A stretch of 7,642 nt of DNA from Fibrobacter sp. UBA1313 (GTDB lineage: Bacteria; Fibrobacterota; Fibrobacteria; Fibrobacterales; Fibrobacteraceae). The DNA lies in NCBI GenBank assembly GCA_002307115.1, contig DBTP01000015.1:1-7642 (forward strand), in the 5' to 3' direction. Below, in pieces: positions 1-5,208 of this stretch. The notes beneath the pieces were generated by a model. That model searched no databases. It was not told where the DNA came from and worked only from the letters and a program-made list of their open reading frames with translations. Within the stretch, counting starts at the first letter, position 1, and every line of letters starts with the position of its first letter. The position numbers were made by a program, and so were the translations under genes.

Positions 1-44
1 CATTTACCCTGGCACATTCCGCTTTGCGTGAGGTATGCGGAGGG

Positions 45-60
45 TGGCGCGTTAGCGCCA
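45..60. repeat. 6-bp perfect hairpin, GTTA loop
   Basis: TGGCGC at 45-50 pairs perfectly with GCGCCA at 55-60 across a four-base GTTA loop. A smaller hairpin follows directly (GTGC at 61-64 with GCAC at 68-71, three-base loop). Neither is followed by a T-run on either strand, so they do not look like intrinsic terminators. Confidence 0.55.
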
Positions 61-68
61 GTGCGTAG

Positions 69-161
69 CACCGACCGGAGGGTAGCCCGCAGCTCGCCGA
101 CCCGGCGTGATGATTTTATGAGATGTGACTCATCCGGGGCACGCCCAGAGAACGGTCGGTG
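69..161. repeat. Long-range 9-bp inverted repeat enclosing nested stems
   Basis: CACCGACCG at 69-77 is the exact reverse complement of CGGTCGGTG at 153-161. Inside it, CCCGG (101-105) can pair with CCGGG (134-138). Directly inside that, ATGAG (118-122) can pair with CTCAT (129-133), whose last base abuts CCGGG. This gives a closing stem, an inner stem with a one-sided bulge, and a terminal hairpin, as expected for a folded RNA or a palindromic DNA repeat. The 69-71 arm competes with the small hairpin at 61-71. Whether it is transcribed is unknown. Confidence 0.45.
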
Positions 162-246
162 GTGAAGGTCGTGGACTGTAGCAGGTGCAAATGTTGGCAC
201 ATTCCGCGAATCCGGGGCACGCGCTAATTAGGTGTGTGATAATAGT

Positions 247-277
247 AGACCTTAAACGATTTAAGAACGCTAGGTCT
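247..277 (-). terminator. Possible hairpin at the 3' end of the small membrane-protein gene
   Basis: CTTAAA (251-256) and TTTAAG (260-265) form a perfect 6-bp stem with a 3-base loop. Outer arms AGAC (247-250) and GTCT (274-277) can extend it, with an interior bulge. It lies directly after the minus-strand stop codon at 279-277. There is no T-run after the stem on the minus strand, so termination efficiency would be doubtful. It is a structural candidate only. Confidence 0.3.
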
Positions 278-561
278 CATTTGTTTTTATGAGCTCGTTG
301 TATGCAAAAATTGGCGACGCAATCAGAACATTTGTATAAACTAAAGCAAACGAGAAGACCGAGTCCAATGGCCAGTCCTTGATCTCTGAAGAGCATCCAA
401 AAAACGGGAATCATGATAATCGAAAAAATTAGGATTCCTATTCGCCATAGATTTTTAATTGCTTTTTTTTCGAAAATGGCGAAAGGTTCTTTGAAGTCAT
501 TATCTTTCGCGTTAAAAAAGATATCATCTGAACTATCTGAACAAAAAGGACTATTCTTCAC
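277..561 (-). CDS. Small two-helix membrane protein, function unknown
   Basis: This is a 94-residue protein if translation begins at the GTG at 561. That start is chosen because GGAGGG (576-571 on the minus strand) lies nine bases upstream. The frame stays open back to a TTG at 663, but the extra 34 residues are less convincing, and the strong Shine-Dalgarno would then fall inside the gene. The first 38 residues are polar and acidic and lack a signal peptide. Two hydrophobic helices follow (about 41-58 and 61-77) with a short RDQG turn between them. The tail is basic (QRAHKNK). Four cysteines cluster in and after helix 2 (C72, C78, C81, C86), including a CxxC-like pair. I do not recognise a family. 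It is the last gene of a minus-strand series, 138 bases after the large secreted protein. No clear promoter was seen in that gap. It could be a spurious frame, but the ribosome site and helices argue for a real gene. Confidence 0.6.
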   Translation of the reverse strand: MKNSPFCSDSSDDIFFNAKDNDFKEPFAIFEKKAIKNLWRIGILIFSIIMIPVFWMLFRDQGLAIGLGLLVCFSLYKCSDCVANFCIQRAHKNK

Positions 562-568
562 AATGGTG

Positions 569-576
569 CTCCCTCC
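569..576 (-). promoter_or_regulatory. Shine-Dalgarno deciding the GTG start at 561
   Basis: On the minus strand GGAGGGAG runs from 576 to 569. Its GGAGGG core is nine bases from the GTG at 561-559. It is one of the strongest ribosome-binding sites in the window and argues against the upstream TTG at 663 as the start. Confidence 0.6.
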
Positions 577-678
577 AAAATTTGAATGAACTTTTTTCTT
601 TCTGCTCAAGCTATCTAAATATAGCGTTAAGGCACACCCAAAATGATGATGGAACGCCTCCAAAATGAGTTTTCAAAC

Positions 679-702
679 TAAATGTGTGTTTGATCACATT
701 TA
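679..702 (-). terminator. Weak stem-loop overlapping the stop of the 758-residue gene
   Basis: On the minus strand TAAATGTG (702-695), which includes the TAA stop codon, can pair with CACATTTA (686-679) over an 8-base loop. The stem is AT-rich and no T-run follows, so it is a weak terminator candidate at best. Read-through into the small membrane-protein gene is plausible. Confidence 0.3.
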
Positions 703-2976
703 TCGGTCCTTATCATCCTTCCCAGATTTTTTTCCGATGGAACCTTTTTGGGGAGGAGAATACTGATATTGCTCCTTCTTTGTTTCGAAGGTTTGGGACC
801 GCTCTTTACTTCTTTCCCGTGAATTTAGTTGGACGTTCAAATCTTTACCTATTTGGGAGCGCCGTTCTTTCTCTTGCGGATTATTGTTATTCTCATTGGT
901 TCGAAAGTTTTCTCGTTTCCACGTTTCGCTCTGATTTTTTTTGTCCTTCTCATATCGGTCTTTTGGCGGAAGGTCTAATTGCATCCTAGAGTTTTGGTTC
1001 TCTTGAGGTTCCCATGTGCCATTGTTTTGGTGTTTATATACCGAGCCAGAATGGTCTAAGAATAAATCATTAGAACGCTTGGAGGGTTGTATTTGCTTTT
1101 TTGTGAAAATACGATCTTGTTTTTGTTTGCCTGTGCGCGGATCAAATTTCCGGTTTCCACTTTGGGTAACGCCTTTATTGCCCCGTGAGTATAGGTTATT
1201 GGCTATGACTTTGTCTGTTTTTGAACCCGCTATGATGAGATCAGGTCTTGGAATGCGGGGTTTCTGTTTTTGAAATCCGCGATGAGGACCTGATGTTTCT
1301 GGCTGGTACTGAGTGTGTCGATAACCTCTAGGTCCCCATGCACCCCGATGATCGCTGTGATATCTTCTGTCTTGATCTATCCAGTCATAACCGTCATAAT
1401 AAGAGCCGAACGAGAAACCCCATCCGTAATAGGAATTGTAATGAACGCCATACCCGTAAGTGATAGGACGTGCATAATAATAGTGTCCATACCAAGGATA
1501 ATAAGAGTAGCCAGTGCCATAATAAACGCAACCTCTGTAGACGTAACTATACTCATAACCTGGGAAATACCCTACGCGCACGGTTTGGGGCGTATAATCA
1601 AAAATGATCACGTATTTGACGTTATAGATGGGGTATTCTGGGGGAATTGTCATGACTTCTGGGGGTACTGAGGTCGCCACCATCCAAGGGCCTGTGGCTT
1701 GATTACTTTTGAACCATACTCCGTTATCACAACAGTAATAGACACCATCAATCCAAAGAACGGCTTTTTCGGTATTGATGGCGTAAAGCATTTGGGTGCC
1801 TTTAATTCTTCTAAAGGAGGGATCTCCATCATAGACTACATCGACTGTGGCGGAAGTGCGGTCAATGGTTGCGGTTTGGGGAATCTTTGTTTCTAAAACG
1901 GCTTCTTTGGATTCTTGAGTGCCAGCAACGCTTGCGCGGACATCGCTTACCGGAGATTTTTCTGGAATTTTGGAGAAGTCGGCAGGTAAGCTATCGGGGG
2001 AGACAAAACGCCATCTATTCGAAGATAAATTTTTGGATTTGTACCAGCGCCCAGAAATGAGGGTGTAATACTCTTGCGCATTGATGTCCATTAAAATATC
2101 GTCGTCAGTGTTGGTCATGTACAAGAGTGATGTGTTCTCTACCGATGCATACTGTGGCGTTCCGTTGGATACCAGTAATTCGGTGGGGTGTGTTCGGACG
2201 AAGATTTGAGTGGGGAGCGTTTCGCTGTGACCTTCGGTGACGATTGCTTTGCTGTCAGAGGAGCTTTCTAATGCTAATAATTTCTGAGGAACATTTTTGA
2301 CGATTTCCCAGCCGACGTAAAATCCAGAAGAACTATACCAAGTTTCTCCTCCTTTTAAATAGAAAAGATTGGCCTTAGAATCTCTCAGAATAAAGAAGGG
2401 GGAATTGATCACATATTCTAAATCGGTATTGTCTATTTTCTGGTAAATGGGTTCGCCGTTGACAAGGATGAGTGCTGTTGGAGCTGTTGTAAAAATAATT
2501 TCTGGAGGGTCGTTTTTTAATTTCTCAGAATTTTTGTCCGCTTGTTCTCCCAGTTTCAGGGATGTTAATATATCGTCTAAGGATAATGTGAGTTCCCATT
2601 GAGGGAGTTCTTTTACAATGTAGGCGTTGATTTTTTGTACCTCGGCTTCTTCTACATTGGGAAATTTATTGGCGAGGACTTGGATGTCGAGTAACGTTAC
2701 TGTGCGTTCATCACGATCCGTGGAGATGAGACTTTTATACCAAATCGCTCCGAATAGTTGTGTCGTATCGTTTTTCATTTCGAAGATTACGGCAGACCGG
2801 CACTCGATAGTATCGTTGGATAGGGATTCAATCTCCGGTTGGAACAGGGTGATTTTCCCGCTTTCGGTGGTCACTTCTCGGGGCCAACTGCTGATGCTTT
2901 CTCCCTTGAGCAAAAATAAAGAAAGAACGGCGAGTAATAGAAATGCAGAATACTGTTTTCGAGATAATGATTGCAT
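700..2976 (-). CDS. Large exported Tyr/Gly-rich repeat protein
   Basis: This 758-residue protein starts with a Sec signal peptide (basic residues R6/K7, hydrophobic core 11-23, probable cleavage near 25-30) and has no lipobox. Residues 31-155 form a predicted globular domain containing a LxxI-rich helical stretch. Three related repeats follow at about 162-232, 260-334 and 379-447. Each runs roughly P-T-x-L-(I/L)-V-x-N-G-x-P, then a (L/M)xY(V/M/A) strand, then a Y-rich strand with GxxW(Y/F)xS, ending in W and a V-P or P-P pair. Residues 474-532 are extremely rich in Tyr, Gly and Trp (motifs such as YYPWYGHYYYARP and GVHYNSYYGWGF). The tail from about 535 is highly hydrophilic and basic, with two weakly similar NN/ND-(L)-(Y/F) segments near 593 and 636. 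From memory, similar proteins are labelled carbohydrate-binding family V/XII in databases, but no activity is established. A good promoter and a GAGG ribosome site eight bases before the ATG support the start. A surface or periplasmic structural or binding role is inference. Confidence 0.93.
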   Translation of the reverse strand: MQSLSRKQYSAFLLLAVLSLFLLKGESISSWPREVTTESGKITLFQPEIESLSNDTIECRSAVIFEMKNDTTQLFGAIWYKSLISTDRDERTVTLLDIQVLANKFPNVEEAEVQKINAYIVKELPQWELTLSLDDILTSLKLGEQADKNSEKLKNDPPEIIFTTAPTALILVNGEPIYQKIDNTDLEYVINSPFFILRDSKANLFYLKGGETWYSSSGFYVGWEIVKNVPQKLLALESSSDSKAIVTEGHSETLPTQIFVRTHPTELLVSNGTPQYASVENTSLLYMTNTDDDILMDINAQEYYTLISGRWYKSKNLSSNRWRFVSPDSLPADFSKIPEKSPVSDVRASVAGTQESKEAVLETKIPQTATIDRTSATVDVVYDGDPSFRRIKGTQMLYAINTEKAVLWIDGVYYCCDNGVWFKSNQATGPWMVATSVPPEVMTIPPEYPIYNVKYVIIFDYTPQTVRVGYFPGYEYSYVYRGCVYYGTGYSYYPWYGHYYYARPITYGYGVHYNSYYGWGFSFGSYYDGYDWIDQDRRYHSDHRGAWGPRGYRHTQYQPETSGPHRGFQKQKPRIPRPDLIIAGSKTDKVIANNLYSRGNKGVTQSGNRKFDPRTGKQKQDRIFTKKQIQPSKRSNDLFLDHSGSVYKHQNNGTWEPQENQNSRMQLDLPPKDRYEKDKKNQSETWKRENFRTNENNNNPQEKERRSQIGKDLNVQLNSRERSKERSQTFETKKEQYQYSPPQKGSIGKKSGKDDKDR

Positions 2977-3002
2977 AAACAGTGCCTCGTGGTAAAATTA
3001 AG

Positions 3003-3031
3003 AATCTACTCAATCGGGTATGGTTTGGCAA
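3003..3031 (-). promoter_or_regulatory. Sigma-70-like promoter of the 758-residue gene
   Basis: On the minus strand a -35 box TTGCCA (3031-3026) is separated by exactly 17 bases from a -10 box TAGATT (3008-3003). The expected start near 2996 would leave a leader of about 20 bases that retains the CGAGG ribosome site (2989-2985). The same -35 hexamer and the same spacing occur at the tRNA promoter. Confidence 0.6.
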
Positions 3032-3047
3032 ATACCAGGGTGGTAAG

Positions 3048-3073
3048 GGGGAGGTTAATCTCCCCATTTGGGG
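3048..3073. repeat. Two mutually exclusive G/C hairpins between two minus-strand genes
   Basis: GGGGAG (3048-3053) pairs with CTCCCC (3060-3065) around a 6-base loop. Alternatively the CCCC at 3062-3065 pairs with GGGG at 3070-3073 around ATTT. Both cannot form together. They lie between the glycosyltransferase terminator and the -35 box of the next gene. They are therefore transcribed only if a promoter further upstream is used or the terminator is read through. Confidence 0.45.
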
Positions 3074-3104
3074 GCATGATTGATGAGGACGCTTGCTTCT
3101 TGTG

Positions 3105-3125
3105 AAAAAAGGAGCTTTTGCTCCT
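3105..3125 (-). terminator. Intrinsic terminator of the glycosyltransferase gene
   Basis: On the minus strand AGGAGC (3125-3120) pairs with GCTCCT (3115-3110) around an AAAA loop and is followed directly by a run of T (3110-3105). Two bases of the TAG stop codon (3126-3124) lie in the first arm, so the gene ends inside its own terminator. This separates the glycosyltransferase transcript from the next gene. Confidence 0.88.
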
Positions 3126-4263
3126 ATGACGGAAAAAATCGGCGCTTAGGCGGGGTTAAACTTTTGAATACAGTTGCCACAATGTCTCGAAAAGCGGTAT
3201 CAGTACGGTTTGAAAAAAGTCGATTCCGCATTTCATTGAATTCCGCCTCAATCCAATTTTCCGGTAAATGGCATAATTTGTCCACAGCATCTGCTAAATT
3301 ATTTTTTTTGTAGACCATCCAATGAGGAAGCTGATAATCTTTTACATAATCCGCATCAGCAATGATGGCCGGAATTCCGCATTGCAGGGCTTCAAAAAGT
3401 ACAATGGGACCACTTTCAAAATGGGACGGAATGAAAAGAGCGGTGAGTTCTTCTTGAAGCAAATGTTGGATTTCTTCGGACGGAATCCAGGATCTTATAT
3501 CCACCTGTTCACTTACCTGAAAATGCTCAATGAGTCGCTCTAGTTTGTTTTGGTGTGGTCCCTTTCCAATAATCGAAAACTGGATCGGAGTGCCCGTTTT
3601 CTTTATTTCCCGCGCGAGTGGGGGAATGATGTCCTGCCCCTTTTGCGCGAAATAAATGCGGCCGATTGTTGCCACATGCATCTTTCTATTGGGCACTTTT
3701 GCTGGCTGAGATGTTTCAAAAGCCAGTGGATTGGGAATTTGGTAGACCGGGGTCTCTTTAGCAATAAAACGGCGGAGCAAATATTCCTGGGTATTTGAAT
3801 TCACAATCCATTCATCTATTAATGGATAAATGGAAAGGGCCATCCAATCTCGCAAATGCCCTAATTTTGCTCCAGTTTCAACTTGCGTATAACACATGGG
3901 AATGTATGACACTAAGTGTATGCCTAATTCTTTTGCTGCATAAATGGCAGGGAGACAACGTTCAATGTTTCCGGGACACACAACCAGTATTTGAATTTTT
4001 TGTTCAAGCAGAATTTGTTTTGCCTTTGCTTTCTTCACCGGAATCCGGTCTCGCAGGATAGGGAACGGTGTGCTCGCTGCATAAGGGAGATGCCCCCTGA
4101 TGACTTCAGGTGATAACGCGGAGTTAAACTGGCTGCAGGAATATAAAAAGGTGACATTCCAAAGATTGCTGTCTGCCAGGGCTGACGCTATTCTTGCGGC
4201 GAGCACTTCTTGTCCGCCCCATTCCGTGGAATCACTATAAAAATGGATGTTTCTTCTCATCAT
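3124..4263 (-). CDS. GT4-family glycosyltransferase (GT-B fold)
   Basis: This 379-residue cytosolic protein, of typical length for the family, should transfer a sugar from a nucleotide-sugar donor onto a growing surface glycan. Donor and acceptor cannot be read from the sequence. The N-terminal half begins with a beta-strand and a glycine-rich acceptor-side loop (WGGQE, 15-19). The C-terminal half has the family pattern: IPNP (176-179), the GR...KG phosphate-binding strand (G201, R202, K208), IIGKGP (231-236), and the EX7E donor motif (E283 to E291). No signal peptide or membrane helix is present. Two consecutive ATGs (4263 and 4260) could serve as the start; the short GGTG motif before them places ribosome pairing better for the second. 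A TATAAA box at 4286-4281 is a possible -10, with no good -35. It stands alone between a tRNA gene and an unrelated secreted-protein gene and has its own terminator, so no pathway is suggested by its neighbours. Confidence 0.95.
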   Translation of the reverse strand: MMRRNIHFYSDSTEWGGQEVLAARIASALADSNLWNVTFLYSCSQFNSALSPEVIRGHLPYAASTPFPILRDRIPVKKAKAKQILLEQKIQILVVCPGNIERCLPAIYAAKELGIHLVSYIPMCYTQVETGAKLGHLRDWMALSIYPLIDEWIVNSNTQEYLLRRFIAKETPVYQIPNPLAFETSQPAKVPNRKMHVATIGRIYFAQKGQDIIPPLAREIKKTGTPIQFSIIGKGPHQNKLERLIEHFQVSEQVDIRSWIPSEEIQHLLQEELTALFIPSHFESGPIVLFEALQCGIPAIIADADYVKDYQLPHWMVYKKNNLADAVDKLCHLPENWIEAEFNEMRNRLFSNRTDTAFRDIVATVFKSLTPPKRRFFPS

Positions 4264-4280
4264 GGCACCAAAGTAGATTA

Positions 4281-4286
4281 TTTATA
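4281..4286 (-). promoter_or_regulatory. Possible -10 box of the glycosyltransferase gene
   Basis: TATAAA reads on the minus strand from 4286 to 4281 and would start transcription about a dozen bases before the ATG. No good -35 hexamer lies at the expected distance (TTTCCC at 17-base spacing). An alternative -35 TTGACC further upstream has no good -10 partner. Treat as tentative. Confidence 0.35.
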
Positions 4287-4361
4287 AAGAAAGCGACTTA
4301 TGAGGGAAATGTTGTTGAATGGGTCAAAATGAATTTTGGTGTTTGTTTGGGTGGAATAGAT

Positions 4362-4391
4362 AAAAAGACTCGCCAGAAGACGAGTCTTTTT
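4362..4391 (-). terminator. Intrinsic terminator of tRNA-Ala
   Basis: AAAAAGACTCG (4362-4372) and CGAGTCTTTTT (4381-4391) form a perfect 11-bp inverted repeat with an 8-base loop. Read on the minus strand, the stem ends in a T-run. It lies just downstream of the tRNA 3' end, so it should end the tRNA transcript. The T-run is also present on the plus strand, so the element could work in both directions. Confidence 0.9.
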
Positions 4392-4399
4392 ATTTTCAG

Positions 4400-4472
4400 T
4401 GGAGATAAGGAGAGTCGAACTCCTGACCTACGCATTGCGAACGCGTCGCTCTACCAACTGAGCTATATCCCC
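4400..4472 (-). tRNA. tRNA-Ala, anticodon CGC
   Basis: The 73-base cloverleaf is complete. The acceptor stem is GGGGATA with TATCTCC, the D arm is GCTC/GAGC, the anticodon stem is ACGCG/TGCGT, and the T arm is AGGAG/CTCCT with loop TTCGACT. The anticodon loop is TTCGCAA, giving anticodon CGC at 4439-4437, which reads GCG codons. The acceptor stem carries the G3-U70 wobble pair, the known identity element for alanyl-tRNA synthetase, and the discriminator base is A. The terminal CCA is not encoded (the bases after the discriminator are CTG), so it must be added by nucleotidyltransferase. It has its own promoter and terminator and is a single-gene unit. Confidence 0.98.
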
Positions 4473-4487
4473 AAAATTCGCCCCCCA

Positions 4488-4516
4488 AATATATTTTAAG
4501 TCCTTGTCATTGGCAA
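4488..4516 (-). promoter_or_regulatory. Strong promoter of tRNA-Ala
   Basis: On the minus strand a -35 box TTGCCA (4516-4511) and a -10 box TATATT (4493-4488) are separated by 17 bases. Transcription should start near 4481, within a run of G (GGGGGG, 4486-4481), leaving a leader of about ten bases before the mature 5' end. A GC-rich stretch between the -10 and the start is a known hallmark of stringently controlled stable-RNA promoters. The promoter begins only eight bases after the stop codon of the beta-barrel gene. Confidence 0.75.
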
Positions 4517-4523
4517 GTGGGGT

Positions 4524-5084
4524 CTAGAGCCAGCGTGAGAATAAAATTTGAAATTGAAGCGTTTTGGAAAAGGTATCATCATCATCGTACCCAGAAGTTG
4601 CATACACATCGGTGATTCCTTCGGTCATTCGGGCTTCAATATCAAAAGAGGATGAGGTAATGCCCATGCCCAGAAGAGCCCCAACTTCCGGGATAATTCG
4701 ATCGGCACTATCGTAAAGATTGATGGAGAGGAAGGGGCCAAACGAAAAGAAAAAGTGACCGAATTTTAAGCGCATGGGGAGAGGAATATCAACATTCACT
4801 TGTGTTAAGTTATTTCCACTATCAGATTCGTGTCTGATGGCGAGTGTTGCTTCTGGGTAGAATTTGAAAAAACGGGAGCCGTGAAATGGCCATAGAATAC
4901 CCGCATTGAGAGCAAGGCCACCAGTGCTCATATATCCAACATATCCTGTATAGCCGATTCCTGCCCGGAATTGAATTCCAGAAGGGACTTGAGGTTTAGT
5001 ACCTATATTATTGTCAGGTTCTTGAGCAAAAGAGGTTCCTGTAATGAACAGAACCAATAAAAAAGAAGTGAAAAATTTTATCAT
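4524..5084 (-). CDS. Small outer-membrane beta-barrel protein, PorT-like
   Basis: This 186-residue protein has a clear Sec signal peptide (K3, hydrophobic core 4-17, cleavage after SFA at 20). The mature part is a series of alternating amphipathic strands (about 37-50, 56-66, 72-85, 96-107, 109-122, 132-143, 145-155 and 174-185) with polar loops, including an Asp-rich one at 167-170. The DIPLPMRLKFG segment, the following FGPF strand and the EGITD motif near 155-159 resemble the eight-stranded PorT-like family (outer membrane protein beta-barrel domain), and the length fits. It ends in a hydrophobic/aromatic strand (LQFQILFSRWL) suited as a C-terminal barrel signal. It is inserted in the outer membrane by inference; no specific partner can be named. 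No Shine-Dalgarno precedes the ATG, only an AT-rich leader. It is divergently oriented from the glycoside hydrolase gene across 124 bases. Confidence 0.9.
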   Translation of the reverse strand: MIKFFTSFLLVLFITGTSFAQEPDNNIGTKPQVPSGIQFRAGIGYTGYVGYMSTGGLALNAGILWPFHGSRFFKFYPEATLAIRHESDSGNNLTQVNVDIPLPMRLKFGHFFFSFGPFLSINLYDSADRIIPEVGALLGMGITSSSFDIEARMTEGITDVYATSGYDDDDTFSKTLQFQILFSRWL

Positions 5085-5208
5085 AGGTCAAAAAATAAGA
5101 AAAAATATTGCCCTCGTCTTCTTTGTTTTCTCTGGTAACCAAAGGTCTAGATTCTTTTGTTTACTTTTTTGTTAGAGAATGTAGTTTGATATAAAAAGGA
5201 AAAGCCTT
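5085..5208. promoter_or_regulatory. Divergent AT-rich promoter spacer
   Basis: This 124-base gap separates two genes transcribed away from each other and must contain both promoters. Neither is clear. A rightward TTGTTT (5157-5162) with a 17-base gap to TGTAGT (5180-5185) would leave the ribosome site AAGGA (5196-5200) in the transcript. The better-looking TATAAA at 5190-5195 would start transcription too close to the ATG to retain it. No operator palindrome was recognised. Confidence 0.4.

Larger units (their letters stand above)
10..222. repeat. Two pairs of 13-bp direct repeats
   Basis: TGGCACATTCCGC occurs at 10-22 and again at 195-207. ATCCGGGGCACGC occurs at 132-144 and again at 210-222. 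In the right-hand copy the two motifs are almost abutting (195-207 and 210-222), whereas on the left they are separated by about 110 bases. One reading is that a compact two-motif unit was split by the folded segment lying between 23 and 131. Another is that both motifs belong to a genome-wide intergenic repeat family. The window alone cannot decide. Confidence 0.6.
1..276. other. GC-rich structured intergenic spacer, no gene seen
   Basis: I find no convincing coding frame here on either strand. The first 230 bases are visibly richer in G and C than the rest of the window. They contain short direct repeats (TGGCACATTCCGC at 10-22 and 195-207; ATCCGGGGCACGC at 132-144 and 210-222; CGGAGGGT at 38-45 and 76-83) and several inverted repeats listed separately. 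The density of complementary segments suggests either a degenerate, dispersed intergenic repeat of the kind common in some bacterial genomes, or a structured RNA. I do not recognise RNase P, tmRNA, SRP RNA or a riboswitch in it. The far left edge could also be the tail of a feature that begins outside the window. Confidence 0.6.

Noticed and set aside
1..230. CRISPR array
   Set aside because: The repeats are only 13 bases, occur twice each, and are irregularly spaced.
562..663. N-terminal extension of the small membrane protein to a TTG at 663
   Set aside because: The strong GGAGGG ribosome site sits nine bases before the GTG at 561, and the extension adds no recognisable signal or domain.
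684..2995. Several plus-strand open frames of 60-120 codons opposite the 758-residue gene
   Set aside because: They are fragmented, lack ribosome sites and domain-like sequence, and overlap a long minus-strand gene with a signal peptide, internal repeats and a good promoter.
2828..3067. Minus-strand frame overlapping the promoter and start of the 758-residue gene
   Set aside because: It covers the promoter and the signal-peptide codons in another frame and gives an unstructured basic product with no good ribosome site.
3080..4061. Plus-strand open frames opposite the glycosyltransferase
   Set aside because: The minus-strand frame carries all the GT4 motifs; the plus-strand products are low-quality shadows.
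4400..4472. tRNA gene as an integration site for a genomic island
   Set aside because: I searched by eye for a duplicated copy of the tRNA 3' end and found nothing longer than about eight bases (near 2722). No integrase or transposase is present.
4194..4499. Plus-strand open frame of about 100 codons across the tRNA
   Set aside because: Its C-terminal half is simply the antisense of the tRNA-Ala gene (the familiar ESRTPDLRIANASLYQLSYIP-type translation, a known artefact), and its front half lies opposite the glycosyltransferase start and the tRNA terminator.
5190..5195. TATAAA as -10 of the hydrolase gene
   Set aside because: It would start transcription around 5202, excluding the AAGGA ribosome site at 5196-5200, and the only -35-like hexamer is at a short 15-base spacing.
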